Below are positions 26,447 through 35,131 of a stretch of 64,000 bases of DNA, in pieces. The notes beneath the pieces are model-generated. The model did not search any database and had not been told where the DNA came from. It saw only the letters and a list, made by a program, of their open reading frames with translations. This DNA comes from Viridibacillus sp050278625 (GTDB lineage Bacteria; Bacillota; Bacilli; Bacillales_A; Planococcaceae). The translations under genes were made by a program, and so were the position numbers. The stretch covers positions 124,001 through 188,000 of the forward strand of contig NZ_JBNNTI010000002.1 of assembly GCF_050278625.1 (NCBI RefSeq), given 5' to 3'. Every line of letters starts with the position of its first letter. Within the stretch, counting starts at the first letter, position 1.

Positions 26447-27088
26447 ATGCATTTATTTAATCTAACTATGATTTATTTAACCGCAATCATCATCTGTACA
26501 TTCCTACTTATAATGGATGTACCTATAGTCGTTGTCTTCACCTTACTATTTATGTATGTTTTTACTCTTACAATGTTTCCTTACTACAACGCTTCGCTAT
26601 GGTCCAATAACATTAGCAAAATTGATCGTTTTGTAACAAAGCATAAAACAAAACCTATATTCGCTTACCCATACGCAGTTGCACACGAAACCGTAACAGA
26701 ACAAAAAATAAGCGTACAGAAAATACTTAGCAGTTATAAACAACAGGACACTCAACACAACTACCGCTCTTTACTAGCTATTCTCAACAAAGATTTCGAA
26801 ACTGCTTTAGCAGAAGCGAAGCAACTTCAAAAAGAACCCATTCGCAGTTACACTATCGCACACATCGAAACGTTACTCGGCAACTTCGATACAGCAAAAG
26901 CACTCATACCTAACCTAAAAAAAGAATGGATGCCACATTCCATTGAAGGACTAATCGCCTATGAACAGCAAGATTTTCGGACATTTGAAAAAGAAGCACA
27001 CGCCGCCATCACAAAAGCTAGAGGGCTACAAAAACATTTATTGTTTTATTCTTTTAAAGAAATGAAGGTAAGTTTCGAGGCAAAGTAA
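26447..27088 (+). CDS. Membrane-anchored protein of unknown function
   Basis: A 213-residue protein with two hydrophobic helices in the first 48 residues and a soluble C-terminal part. The soluble part has TPR-like helical character: ALAEAKQLQKEPIRSYTIAH and then LIAYEQQDFRTFEKEAHAAI look like repeat helices (inference). The ATG at 26447 is 8 nt after AAGGAG; a GTG at 26438 abuts that site. It is a single gene with its own terminator. I recognise no named family. Confidence 0.65.
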   Translation: MHLFNLTMIYLTAIIICTFLLIMDVPIVVVFTLLFMYVFTLTMFPYYNASLWSNNISKIDRFVTKHKTKPIFAYPYAVAHETVTEQKISVQKILSSYKQQDTQHNYRSLLAILNKDFETALAEAKQLQKEPIRSYTIAHIETLLGNFDTAKALIPNLKKEWMPHSIEGLIAYEQQDFRTFEKEAHAAITKARGLQKHLLFYSFKEMKVSFEAK

Positions 27089-27117
27089 AAAACCACCCGG
27101 GGGAGGGTGGTTTTTTT
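27089..27117 (+). terminator. Terminator after the 26447-27088 gene
   Basis: A 10-bp GC-rich stem (27089-27098 with 27105-27114) is followed by a T run; it overlaps the stop codon region closely. Confidence 0.85.
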
Positions 27118-27317
27118 AGGGATGGAATTTTTACATTCCAATGGGGAGTTGGTATAGTATTGGGCTTTTTGGATGAGTTTTATACATATTGTTTAAATTT
27201 ATTTGTTTTAGTTGAAATTACCTCGTTAATTATTTTTAACTCCACTTTCTTCGAATGATTTTTAAGATTTTTTCATTTGGTTCTCAATATAACTACAAAC
27301 AATTTTATAAAACCAAC

Positions 27318-27821
27318 CTATCCATCACTACTTTTCACTAACCGGCAGTAGCTTATCCGCTTCCCAACATCAATTACATAAGTATTTGCAATTAAATCAT
27401 GTAGGGCTCGTTTTCGCGGGTGGAATGCGGCGATTATGTAACCAAGACCAAGTAGAAGACTACTGAAGATTCGAGCAATATTTCGAATGATGCTGCGGAA
27501 AATAGAGATTGCATCGCCGTTTGTATCAACAATTTCTAAGCCGAGTACTTTTTTCCCGACAGTGCCTCTCCATGACGTTGTTGGTAGACCAACGAAATAT
27601 AAGATACCAACTATGATGAGGAGCAAGCTATATAACGGGTGAGTCGTTAGATATAACTCATCTCCAAATACCATTTCAGATATAACTCCTTTTGGAACTT
27701 TTAAAATGACTCCAATTAGCGCTGTTATCACCATAACGACAGCTGTATCGATTATTGTTGCTAAGAAACGGATCCAAAATCCTCCATAATTCACTTCCAC
27801 TTCCCCCTTATCTTTATTCAT
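27318..27821 (-). CDS. RDD family membrane protein
   Basis: A 167-residue protein of the RDD family. The namesake pattern is present as GGFWIRFLATIIDTAV at residues 13-28. Three membrane helices are visible, at about 22-41, 63-80 and 115-135. The SWRGTVGKKVLGLEIVD segment is also a family hallmark. Function is unknown for most members; some affect ion or osmotic balance. It is a single gene, and the 3' neighbour is convergent. Confidence 0.88.
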   Translation of the reverse strand: MNKDKGEVEVNYGGFWIRFLATIIDTAVVMVITALIGVILKVPKGVISEMVFGDELYLTTHPLYSLLLIIVGILYFVGLPTTSWRGTVGKKVLGLEIVDTNGDAISIFRSIIRNIARIFSSLLLGLGYIIAAFHPRKRALHDLIANTYVIDVGKRISYCRLVKSSDG

Positions 27822-28021
27822 CTATGTCGTCGTTACTAACATATTTAAGCAATATTTTAGTTTAATGCACCCTTTGTTATTGCACAAAAAACCTATTATC
27901 ATCCTATGTTTTTAGGGAATTTATATGAGTAAACATAAAATCATCAACTGGCATTGGAGCTATAATGATTTCAAGAGGAGAAGTTGCATTAATATTAGCT
28001 ATAAAGGAACTCGAGAGTGAT

Positions 28022-28581
28022 TTATTACCCGTTCAAATGGGGCTGAAGTTGCCTCAAAATGGACTGATATTTTAAACCAAACTCTTGTAGATGAAACTTA
28101 CCCAGTGATACATCCAATTGGTCAGGAGACATTCTCGTTATATGCAGAGTTCACGACTGGGGTATTTGAGTATACCTTAGACATAGACGGGGCTACTACA
28201 TTTATAAAAGAAAAAAACATTAAACCCATAAAGACTTCTCCATCGAATATAATTGAAGCTGTTGACCAAGGTAACATAAATAAAGACCCAAACCGAATAA
28301 AACCCAATCATAAAAATCCTGTAATGGTACTTCAGAGTCGATATTTAACCAACAACAAACCTTATTGTATCAATGGAAACCATCGTATATTTGAAGCATA
28401 TAGAAATAATGATGAACAAATAGAAGTTTATGTTTTTAAAGATTTGGAGTTTGTTCCTTTCTTTTATGACGTTCTAAGTAAAGCAACATATTTTTTAGAA
28501 ATTGATTACCATAATGTAGTTAATGATAAAAGATATTTATTGCATAACGAAAATGGTGCATTTGCAAATGAATTTAAGTAG
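28022..28581 (+). pseudogene. ParB/sulfiredoxin-like nuclease-domain remnant
   Basis: The open frame from 28022 encodes a protein with VMVLQSRYLTNNKPYCINGN followed by HR, which resembles the ParB/sulfiredoxin-like fold in which a nucleotide-binding NGxHR motif is diagnostic. The frame extends upstream of the first GTG (28105) to a stop at about 28021 with recognisable coding character but no start codon or ribosome site. A frameshift or 5' truncation is therefore likely. Translation from the GTG at 28105 to 28581 (158 residues) cannot be excluded. No partition or toxin partner lies nearby. Confidence 0.45.
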
Positions 28582-28593
28582 ATACGTTTCTTC

Positions 28594-28613
28594 AACTAAC
28601 GAGGGCTTTAGCA
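28594..28613 (+). repeat. Short repeat, copy 1
   Basis: AACTAACGAGGGCTTTAGCA recurs with one mismatch at 31651-31670. Both copies lie shortly downstream of a gene end, in the same orientation. Confidence 0.6.
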
Positions 28614-28622
28614 AAAGATTAT

Positions 28623-28648
28623 TGAGCTGTTCATACAGCTCATTTTTT
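28623..28648 (+). terminator. Terminator downstream of the ParB-like remnant
   Basis: An 8-bp perfect stem with a 4-nt loop (28623-28630 with 28635-28642) is followed by six T residues. Confidence 0.75.
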
Positions 28649-28745
28649 CTTGTTCAACTAAATGGGCAGGTTAGTAGAACAAGAACAAGAAAAATAATAA
28701 TAGCGACTATATAGAGTGTCAGTAATCAGTGATTGGGGTAGTGAT

Positions 28746-28817
28746 ATGGGGAAGAAAATATGGTTATTAATTAATGAGAGTTTGAGTGTCTTAAAAAAGA
28801 AGACATATTCCCTTTAG
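28746..28817 (+). other. Tiny open frame running into an orphan hairpin
   Basis: ATG at 28746, preceded by GGGG, opens a 23-codon frame (MGKKIWLLINES to a TAG in the hairpin loop). It may be the 5' remnant of a signal-peptide gene. There is no evidence that it is expressed. Confidence 0.25.
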
Positions 28818-28838
28818 CGCGGGGAATATGTCTTCTTT
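28797..28838. terminator. Strong hairpin without a clear gene
   Basis: A 17-bp perfect stem (28797-28813 with 28822-28838) has A and T flanks on both sides. It could terminate the leftward polysaccharide-deacetylase transcript (stop at 28953) or a lost rightward gene. Confidence 0.7.
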
Positions 28839-28952
28839 GTCTTTTTTAATGCAATAGATGTGCTTTTTGTAAACATGTTGGTGGTACCCCATATAGTAAT
28901 ACAAAAAAAGCCTTCAAGAAAAAATATTAAAGGTAAATGTAAGAGATACATT

Positions 28953-29822
28953 CTATTTCTTAAATGGAATATTCAACAATTCTGGAACTGTGACGAATTC
29001 ATAGCCTTGCTCTTGTAGTTTTGGAATAATTTGGTGAAGTGATTCGATTGTATTCGTTCGATCTCCACCCGATTCTGCCCCATCGTGCATGAGAATAATC
29101 GCACCTGGATGAATGTTGTCTACTACATTCGAAGCAATAACTTCCGGCGGGTCTTCCTGCCAATCCAACGAATCAACCGACCAGGCAATCACGTAATAGT
29201 TCATTTCCCTAAGCTTCTCGACTAATTCATTGTATAAGAAGCCATATGGTGGTCTAAATAATTTTGTCCGGTAACCAATAATGTCGTTAAGAGCATCTTC
29301 CGTTCTAGTTACTTCCCTCTCTAGGGTTCCGAGGTCGGATTCTTTGACAAGGTTAGGATGGGTGTAGGTATGGTTTCCGATTACATGACCCTCGTTTTGC
29401 ATTCGCTTGACAATTTCAGGGTTAGCAACGGCTTTTGAACCTAACACGAAGAATGTTGCTGGTACATTGTACTGTTTTAATACATCTAATACATCATTTG
29501 AAAAACGTGGATCAGGACCATCATCAAAAGTTAAAGCAACTCGTTTTTGATCAGTAGGACCTTGTAAGAAAAATATTTCTGGATACCGTTGTTGTAAAAT
29601 TCTTAGGTCAACAGGCTGCATAGGATCCCGCCCGGAATTTTCAGATCCTCCTTTAAGGTCAGGTACATCTTCTTTTGGATCATCTCGTAAGTCCGCTTTC
29701 AACCATTGCCTCGATACATCTGCCAAGGGTCCCTCATTCGCATAAACAGTCATGATATCTGTTATATGCAAACAAAATAAAAACCCCGTAACCAACAAAC
29801 ACTTGAATATTCGTTCTTTCAT
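28953..29822 (-). CDS. Secreted polysaccharide deacetylase (NodB domain)
   Basis: Carbohydrate esterase family 4 enzyme that removes acetyl groups from peptidoglycan, chitin or another glycan outside the cell. A signal peptide covers residues 1-29. A linker follows, and the NodB domain spans about 92-285. The metal motif TFDDGPD has Asp100 and Asp101, and metal-binding His151 and His155 are in GNHTYTH. RPPYG and the late ILMHD motifs complete the active site. At 289 residues it is a typical size. The substrate cannot be told from sequence. It stands alone. Confidence 0.92.
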   Translation of the reverse strand: MKERIFKCLLVTGFLFCLHITDIMTVYANEGPLADVSRQWLKADLRDDPKEDVPDLKGGSENSGRDPMQPVDLRILQQRYPEIFFLQGPTDQKRVALTFDDGPDPRFSNDVLDVLKQYNVPATFFVLGSKAVANPEIVKRMQNEGHVIGNHTYTHPNLVKESDLGTLEREVTRTEDALNDIIGYRTKLFRPPYGFLYNELVEKLREMNYYVIAWSVDSLDWQEDPPEVIASNVVDNIHPGAIILMHDGAESGGDRTNTIESLHQIIPKLQEQGYEFVTVPELLNIPFKK

Positions 29823-30112
29823 CCATTCATCTCCTTTTTATATTGATACCCGTTTTAGCGATGGCTATTCTAACCTGAATGTGTTTTTATTTCTCATAGT
29901 TGTTTAGCATAATAAAAACAGCTCTTCTTTCAGCAAATAAGAAGGTGCTTTTTGCTGAATTCCTTATATAAATGAACAATAAAATAGACGTTTTAAAAAA
30001 ATCAGGTGGCTTTTTATTATTGAATTTAATATTAACAGCCGAATTTGGCTATGGGGTAATATCATTTGAAATGGGCAAACTACTTTAACTATTAAAATTA
30101 GGTGGCAAAAAC

Positions 30113-31600
30113 ATGAAAAACAAGCCAATTAACTTTATTTTGACTTTATACGTTTTGATATTTGTTTTATTTCCAACAGGGATACTGTTTACCGATACAA
30201 GTGCAGCTGGTCGTGAAGTAATCGTTTCAGATGGTGAAATTACGCTAAAAGAAGCGATTAACATTGGATTCCAGAGAGCAAAAGAATGGAATGTAAGCGC
30301 AACACTTACAAGTGTAAACAGTGTGGATGAAACGATGGGAGGCTCGAGAGGAGAAACAGGAAAACGCTTTAATTGGTTTATGACCTTTGTGGTTCCAGGT
30401 ACAGATGATTTTGTACTAATTGGTATCTCAGAAAAGAAAATCACCTTGTTTAGACCGGGTAAACAATCTCAGGATCCAACAATACCCTACGATGAGATTA
30501 AGTTTGATAGCTCTGATGTTCTTCAACTAGCGAAGGATAAATACGGACTAAAAAAAGGAAAAAAATGGGCAACAGGATATCATTTTACACTTGATAGTAT
30601 CGAAGGTAAACCCATTCTAACAGTGGTTGGAAATGATCGAGATAACCGTTTTACTCGAATTTCATTCAATGCCAAAAACGGAGATATAGTCAGTGCCATT
30701 CATAAATTGCCATACGGCGGAGGATTAATATCCAAACGTATTGGTACCGATACCGTAACAAAAAAGGGAATGGCGATTATGGGGGTTGTCGCTAGAAATA
30801 ACAATTTAGTGGTATGGGGAGACAAAAAGCCAACACAATTTAGTACAAGCAAGCAACATTTTATTGAATTGAGTCATAACAATGGAGAAGCATGGACAGA
30901 ACTCCAAGTTAATAATTATGTAACGCACGCGTGGTTTAATAAGAATGATCAATTATACGCAGCAACCGAAAAAGAATTATGGGCAGGCATTACATCAAAA
31001 AGTAAAGGAACAAAAATCCTTTCATTAGACCACAAGATTGAGCGCATTGATTATTCGATCAACAACCATATAGCCGTGATATCAAATGGAAATATTTACC
31101 GCACGAACAATCAAGGGGAGAGTTGGAAACAAGCCATTATACCTCAACCATTTTTTGTGGTTCAAATCTCGAATAATGGTGATTTGGTAGGATTAACAGA
31201 AGAAAGGAAGGTTTTGCAAAAGACAAATGATGGTTGGAAAGAGATAACTATGCCGAATCGTAATGATGAACCTAGTGATATGATAGTGATTAATAATAGG
31301 ATATTTATTACAACAAAAAGTGGAATTTGGACCCGAGATCTTCAAGAGGGAAATTGGAGAAAAATTAAAGTTGATGAAGAGATAGTTAATTTCATTAAAA
31401 AAGGAGAGAAATTATTCGGATACACATATAGAGATGAAGCTATTTATTCCATCAACATAAAAGACGCAAGAAAACCTGAAAAAGTGTTTGATGCGGTTGA
31501 TTTAGTCGTTATGGATGTGGATATCATAGGAGATACGTTATGGATTGCAACTATACCAGGTTATTCATGGGAAGAAATGACAATTCCGCAGAGACGATAA
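30113..31600 (+). CDS. Secreted protein with PepSY-like and beta-propeller (sortilin/BNR-like) regions
   Basis: A 495-residue exported protein. The signal peptide covers about residues 1-31. Residues 35-205 resemble tandem PepSY-type folds (KEAINIGFQRAKEW, then VLQLAKDKYGLKKG). Residues 215-490 form repeated strands with GESWKQ and NNGEAWTEL motifs that recall BNR/sortilin-type propeller blades. Function is unknown; extracellular binding or inhibition is conceivable. No ribosome site better than AGGTGG was found before the ATG at 30113. It stands alone. Confidence 0.65.
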   Translation: MKNKPINFILTLYVLIFVLFPTGILFTDTSAAGREVIVSDGEITLKEAINIGFQRAKEWNVSATLTSVNSVDETMGGSRGETGKRFNWFMTFVVPGTDDFVLIGISEKKITLFRPGKQSQDPTIPYDEIKFDSSDVLQLAKDKYGLKKGKKWATGYHFTLDSIEGKPILTVVGNDRDNRFTRISFNAKNGDIVSAIHKLPYGGGLISKRIGTDTVTKKGMAIMGVVARNNNLVVWGDKKPTQFSTSKQHFIELSHNNGEAWTELQVNNYVTHAWFNKNDQLYAATEKELWAGITSKSKGTKILSLDHKIERIDYSINNHIAVISNGNIYRTNNQGESWKQAIIPQPFFVVQISNNGDLVGLTEERKVLQKTNDGWKEITMPNRNDEPSDMIVINNRIFITTKSGIWTRDLQEGNWRKIKVDEEIVNFIKKGEKLFGYTYRDEAIYSINIKDARKPEKVFDAVDLVVMDVDIIGDTLWIATIPGYSWEEMTIPQRR

Positions 31601-31650
31601 AAGTTTGCAGTGTATACCTATGAAAAAAACATTGTGAAGTATTGCACTTT

Positions 31651-31670
31651 AACTAACGAAGGCTTTAGCA
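31651..31670 (+). repeat. Short repeat, copy 2
   Basis: AACTAACGAAGGCTTTAGCA matches copy 1 at 28594 with one mismatch. Confidence 0.6.
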
Positions 31671-31801
31671 CAATAACTAAGGTGTTATTTTTGCAGCTTT
31701 TTCTCTTTTCTACTATTCAACAATCGGGCGCGATTGTGAAGGAACACAGATAGAAAATGATCAAACTTTTTTATAAAGCCGATATTTAAATCTGCTGTAT
31801 A

Positions 31802-31845
31802 AGAATCCATTTTGATCAATCTTTTTTTCAAAATGGATTCTTTTT
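31802..31845. terminator. Terminator-like hairpin between 30113-31600 gene and the uvrX cassette
   Basis: A 12-bp perfect stem (31802-31813 with 31830-31841) is followed by T residues. It lies between a rightward and a leftward gene end; the intervening 31601-31932 shows no gene. Confidence 0.7.
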
Positions 31846-31932
31846 ATTTATCGTTAAATACTGGTTTGTGGGGTATTTTTGATCAAGCTTTATTTCAAAG
31901 CAACATTTTTTAATAAACAGGCCTAATACCCG

Positions 31933-32274
31933 TCATTTGTTATTTCTTATATGATTAATCAACAACTTTTCCACTTGTGATTTAAGAGCTTGATTTGCAT
32001 AACGAAGTACTACATCATTACCTGCAGTGGCAACTTGCACGTCACTAAAGTATTCATCTACTAGTTGCCAACCTACTACTCGTATACGTTTTTGTGCAAG
32101 TTCTCGTTTGAGGTTAAAATATTCTTGTCTTAGATCCTTTAGCAATGAATCCATCATTGGAAGAAATACCGTTTTCATTTTAAACTGCTCTAATTTACGA
32201 TAGTCAACCTGCAATGATTTAAGTGCTAATTCCAACAAAAGATACTTATGAAGTAACTGTCTTTCGTCGGCTTT
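31933..32274 (-). CDS. Third gene of the uvrX cassette, function unknown
   Basis: A 113-residue, mostly helical, basic protein (MIKADERQLLHKYLLLELAL, then FKMKTVFLPMMDSLLKDLRQ). The ATG at 32274 overlaps the YolD stop codon in the ATGATTAA arrangement, so it is translationally coupled. Earlier in-frame starts would run into yolD. I recognise no family; comparable small genes follow yolD-uvrX pairs in related genomes (recollection). A role in the SOS cassette is inferred. Confidence 0.6.
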   Translation of the reverse strand, partial: KADERQLLHKYLLLELALKSLQVDYRKLEQFKMKTVFLPMMDSLLKDLRQEYFNLKRELAQKRIRVVGWQLVDEYFSDVQVATAGNDVVLRYANQALKSQVEKLLINHIRNNK

Positions 32275-32608
32275 AATCATAATAATCAGCATCCAGTTGA
32301 GCTGATTGAATACTTTGGATTGAAATACTTTTCGTTTTAAGTAGTGTTTCAAGTATGAGTTCATTAGTATTAATCGATTTAATTATTCCAGTCCATTGTG
32401 TGATTTTGTAGTCCTTCCACACTTCTAACTTTATGTCCAATTGCTGATTAAAAGCTTGATCGATTGTTTTCTGTAGTTCTTCCAGTTCCCACTCAGCCAA
32501 TTCTCTTGGCTGTTCTGTACGCCGCTCTTGTTTGTACTCTCTAAGAAGCTCCAAATGCTCCGGCAACATCATCGATGCCCATTTAATATTACCTCTGTCT
32601 TGTATCAT
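32273..32608 (-). CDS. yolD: YolD-like protein
   Basis: A 111-residue protein of the YolD-like family, usually paired with a Y-family polymerase (UvrX or YqjW). The start DRGNIKWASMMLPEHLELLR is the family signature, and WTGIIKSINTNELIL follows in the C-terminal half. It is thought to assist or regulate the polymerase, but the mechanism is unknown. AGGAG overlaps the uvrX stop codon, so coupling is tight. The ATG at 32608 is chosen over a longer in-frame start because of this site. Confidence 0.88.
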   Translation of the reverse strand: MIQDRGNIKWASMMLPEHLELLREYKQERRTEQPRELAEWELEELQKTIDQAFNQQLDIKLEVWKDYKITQWTGIIKSINTNELILETLLKTKSISIQSIQSAQLDADYYD

Positions 32609-32621
32609 TAATAAATCACTC

Positions 32622-33878
32622 CTATGCCAAATGACCACCAACTAAGCGGTCTCGATTAATAGCTGTACCAGCCTTCGTGAAAGAAACTGCTCTTAATATT
32701 GAGGTAGCTCCAAACCTGTTGCGTATTGCATCCATTGTAGGACCGATTATTTGACGCTGTGGCTTACGTTCATCAAATAAATCCAATTGAATGCTATGCT
32801 CTTTCTCTAAGTTGGATATTCGGACAGATAACTGCCGAGCTGGTTCACCTGCAAAATGTTTATCCAGCAATTCAATACAAGTTTTATACATCACAAGGGT
32901 TTCGCTTGTTGGTACTGCAATCGTTTTAGATCGATGGAATCCTTTGGTCATAGCGTTTCGACTATAAGAAAGACCAATACTAATTGTACGGCCAACATAA
33001 CCTGCATCCCGTGTTCGCTTCATTACGTCCTCACACATTTCAAGGAGTACTACAGAGATTTCTTTACGTGTGTGGTAATCCCTCATCAGCATTTGGCCCT
33101 TCCCAAAACTTAAAGTTCCGTTTGTTAATAACGGCTCCCCTAATGTGGATAAATCGATTCCCCATGCATGGTGATAGAGTTGATTGCCCATTACACCAAA
33201 GCGCTTTTCTAATTCTTTTAGATCTGTATTAGCCAAACCACCGACTGTTTGTATCCCCATAGCATTTAGATTCACTTCCATCTGTTTACCAATTCCCCAC
33301 ATTTCAGAAAGGGGTCGAACTGGCCATAATTTCTTTGGAATATCTTCATACGTCCATTTAGCAAAGCCTGTTTTCTTTGCTTCAAGGTCTAAAGCTAATT
33401 TGGCTATTAACATATTTGGTCCCATACCTACTGCACTAGGTATATTAAATTGGTCAAGAATAGCCCTTTGTATTTCCTTAGCCGTTTCTTCAGGTGAACC
33501 CCAAAGCTTTTCAGTGCCGGTCAAATCAACAAAACTTTCGTCTATACTATACACATGTATAGCATCAACTGGGACGTAATTAGAGATCAATTTTGTAATC
33601 GTCATCGATATTTGAATAAAGAAACTCATTTTCGGCTCAAACAATCTAATGTCAGGATGTTTAGGTATTTCATAACGACGACTACCAGTTTTGATACTAA
33701 ATTTTTCTTTCATTAAGGGGGAGGCAGCAAGCACTACGCTACCTGGTTGGTCAAAATTTGCTACTACTGCAACTGGAGTTTTTAAAACATCTAGTCCATG
33801 TAACATCGCTACGATACTGGCATAAAAGCACTTCATATCAATACATATAATGGAACGTTCAGGAAGGTTTTCATACAT
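32622..33878 (-). CDS. uvrX: UvrX, Y-family DNA polymerase (SOS lesion bypass)
   Basis: Y-family DNA polymerase of 418 residues of the UvrX/UmuC type, for translesion synthesis. The catalytic region begins IICIDMKCFYASIVAM, with the metal-binding Asp in it and the second acidic pair in YSIDESFVDLTG. A helix-hairpin-helix WGIGKQMEVNL follows. A sliding-clamp binding motif QLDLF is at about 364-368. It sits in an SOS cassette with YolD and a third small gene. A LexA-like site lies upstream at 34087-34133. The upstream small gene is decayed, but its end still overlaps the uvrX start. Confidence 0.93.
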   Translation of the reverse strand: MYENLPERSIICIDMKCFYASIVAMLHGLDVLKTPVAVVANFDQPGSVVLAASPLMKEKFSIKTGSRRYEIPKHPDIRLFEPKMSFFIQISMTITKLISNYVPVDAIHVYSIDESFVDLTGTEKLWGSPEETAKEIQRAILDQFNIPSAVGMGPNMLIAKLALDLEAKKTGFAKWTYEDIPKKLWPVRPLSEMWGIGKQMEVNLNAMGIQTVGGLANTDLKELEKRFGVMGNQLYHHAWGIDLSTLGEPLLTNGTLSFGKGQMLMRDYHTRKEISVVLLEMCEDVMKRTRDAGYVGRTISIGLSYSRNAMTKGFHRSKTIAVPTSETLVMYKTCIELLDKHFAGEPARQLSVRISNLEKEHSIQLDLFDERKPQRQIIGPTMDAIRNRFGATSILRAVSFTKAGTAINRDRLVGGHLA

Positions 33879-34071
33879 TAAATGATCCCTCGCTCTTTAT
33901 AGACAACTGGAACAACAACAAGAACATTATCGAGAATAAAAGTACGCTATTGGCTACCTTAATTATTTTGATACACCTTTTCGTGATGACTCCAGACTTT
34001 GAAATGTACATCATATTTAATAACTGATTGTGTTGCATCGCTTTTATTAACTGATCTTTCATTTTTTTCAC
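33871..34071 (-). pseudogene. Frameshifted WYL-like small gene upstream of uvrX
   Basis: The first 40 residues (MQHNQLLNMMYISKSG and TKRCIKIIKV) resemble small WYL-type proteins found before uvrX. After about 33960 the frame becomes a hydrophobic run of unrelated character. The adjacent frame instead reads AYFYSR, a stop, and later RARDHLM, which fits the expected family end and overlaps the uvrX start. A frameshift plus at least two stop codons is therefore inferred. The gene probably opened the SOS operon. Confidence 0.55.
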
Positions 34072-34086
34072 TCTCCCTCCACAACG

Positions 34087-34133
34087 AAAAAGAACGTTTG
34101 TTTGTATATATTATACGCACAAACGTTCTTTTT
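34087..34133. promoter_or_regulatory. LexA (SOS) operator region of the uvrX cassette
   Basis: A perfect 15-bp inverted repeat (34087-34101 with 34119-34133) contains two LexA-like boxes that each match 12 of 14 positions of CGAACRNRYGTTCG. The 17-bp spacer holds TATAAT on the minus strand, so LexA would sit on the promoter. uvrX genes are classical SOS genes; that part is established. Confidence 0.7.
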
Positions 34134-34262
34134 AGAATTGGTAATTTTTACTCAGTACTTTTAATGGATATCAAAAACTGATTTAAAGTCCTGTAATTCC
34201 CCAGTATCTCGGAAGGGAGGTGTAAGACTAAATTAGCTTTACATTATTAGTTCGAGCCCTCC

Positions 34263-34297
34263 AGTGCCTGTCGGGTCTGAACGAGCGCCTTCAGCAT
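34263..34297 (-). repeat. Fragment of the modular structured repeat after metQ
   Basis: Read on the minus strand, AAATGCTGAAGGCGCTCGTT directly follows the metQ stop codon. The same sequence opens the module that follows the ABC-F stop at 50925. It is the left end of module 2 of that repeat family. Confidence 0.7.
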
Positions 34298-35116
34298 TTA
34301 TTTCATCCAGTCAGGTTTTCCGAAGCCTTTGAATTCTTTGTCGATGATTTTTTCGAATTCTTCTGATTTAACGATTTCTAAGATGTCTTTAGCTAGTTGT
34401 GAGTCTTTATTTTCTTCTTTAACTGCGATAACGTTACGGAATTTATCAGGCATATTTTCTAAGAATAGTGCATCTTGTAGGTCAAGTCCTGCCGCAAGCG
34501 CAAAGTTTCCTGGGACACCAACAAGATCAGCACTTTCGATTGCGCGTGGTAGCCCTGCTGCTTCGATTGGTTGGAATACTAAGTTTTTAGGATTTTCAAC
34601 AACATCTTTTTCAGATGCTTTTAGTTCTTCAATATTAGGATCAATTTTGATAAGTCTTTGTTCTTGTAATGATAGTAATGTACGTGCTGCATTTGATGGA
34701 TCGTTAGCAATTGCTACTTTTGCGCCATTTTTAATATCATCAATTGACTTAAAATCTTTTGCAAAGAAGCCCATTGGTGCAGCCGGCACGTTAATTAGAC
34801 CAACTAGTTTCATATTGTTTTGTTCATTAAAGTTTTCAAGATAAATTGAGTGTTGGAAAAGGTTTGCATCGATGTCACCAGAATCTAATGCTTTATTTGG
34901 TTGTACGTAGTCACTAAATTCAACAGGTTTTACTTTATAGCCTTTTTTCTCTAGTTGCGGAATGATTGCTTTATTTAACATGTCGCTATAAGGACCTGCA
35001 GTTGCGCCAATTTTAATCTCTTTTGAATCTTTTTCTTTACTTTCATCTTTGTTACCGCATGCAACTAAAGCTGTTGCTAATACGAATAATAACGCTGCTA
35101 GTAAAAATTTCTTCAT
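34298..35116 (-). CDS. metQ: Methionine ABC transporter substrate-binding lipoprotein MetQ
   Basis: Lipoprotein of 272 residues (NlpA family) that captures methionine for MetNI. The lipobox LVAC places the lipidated Cys at residue 20. Family motifs include the ATAGPYSDML start and the VGVPGNFALAAGLDL stretch. AAAGGGGAG precedes the ATG. It is the last gene of metNIQ, with a SAM-I riboswitch upstream of metN. No clear terminator is seen; instead a repeat fragment follows the stop codon at once. Confidence 0.96.
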   Translation of the reverse strand: MKKFLLAALLFVLATALVACGNKDESKEKDSKEIKIGATAGPYSDMLNKAIIPQLEKKGYKVKPVEFSDYVQPNKALDSGDIDANLFQHSIYLENFNEQNNMKLVGLINVPAAPMGFFAKDFKSIDDIKNGAKVAIANDPSNAARTLLSLQEQRLIKIDPNIEELKASEKDVVENPKNLVFQPIEAAGLPRAIESADLVGVPGNFALAAGLDLQDALFLENMPDKFRNVIAVKEENKDSQLAKDILEIVKSEEFEKIIDKEFKGFGKPDWMK

Positions 35117-35131
35117 TTTGAAATCTCCCCT

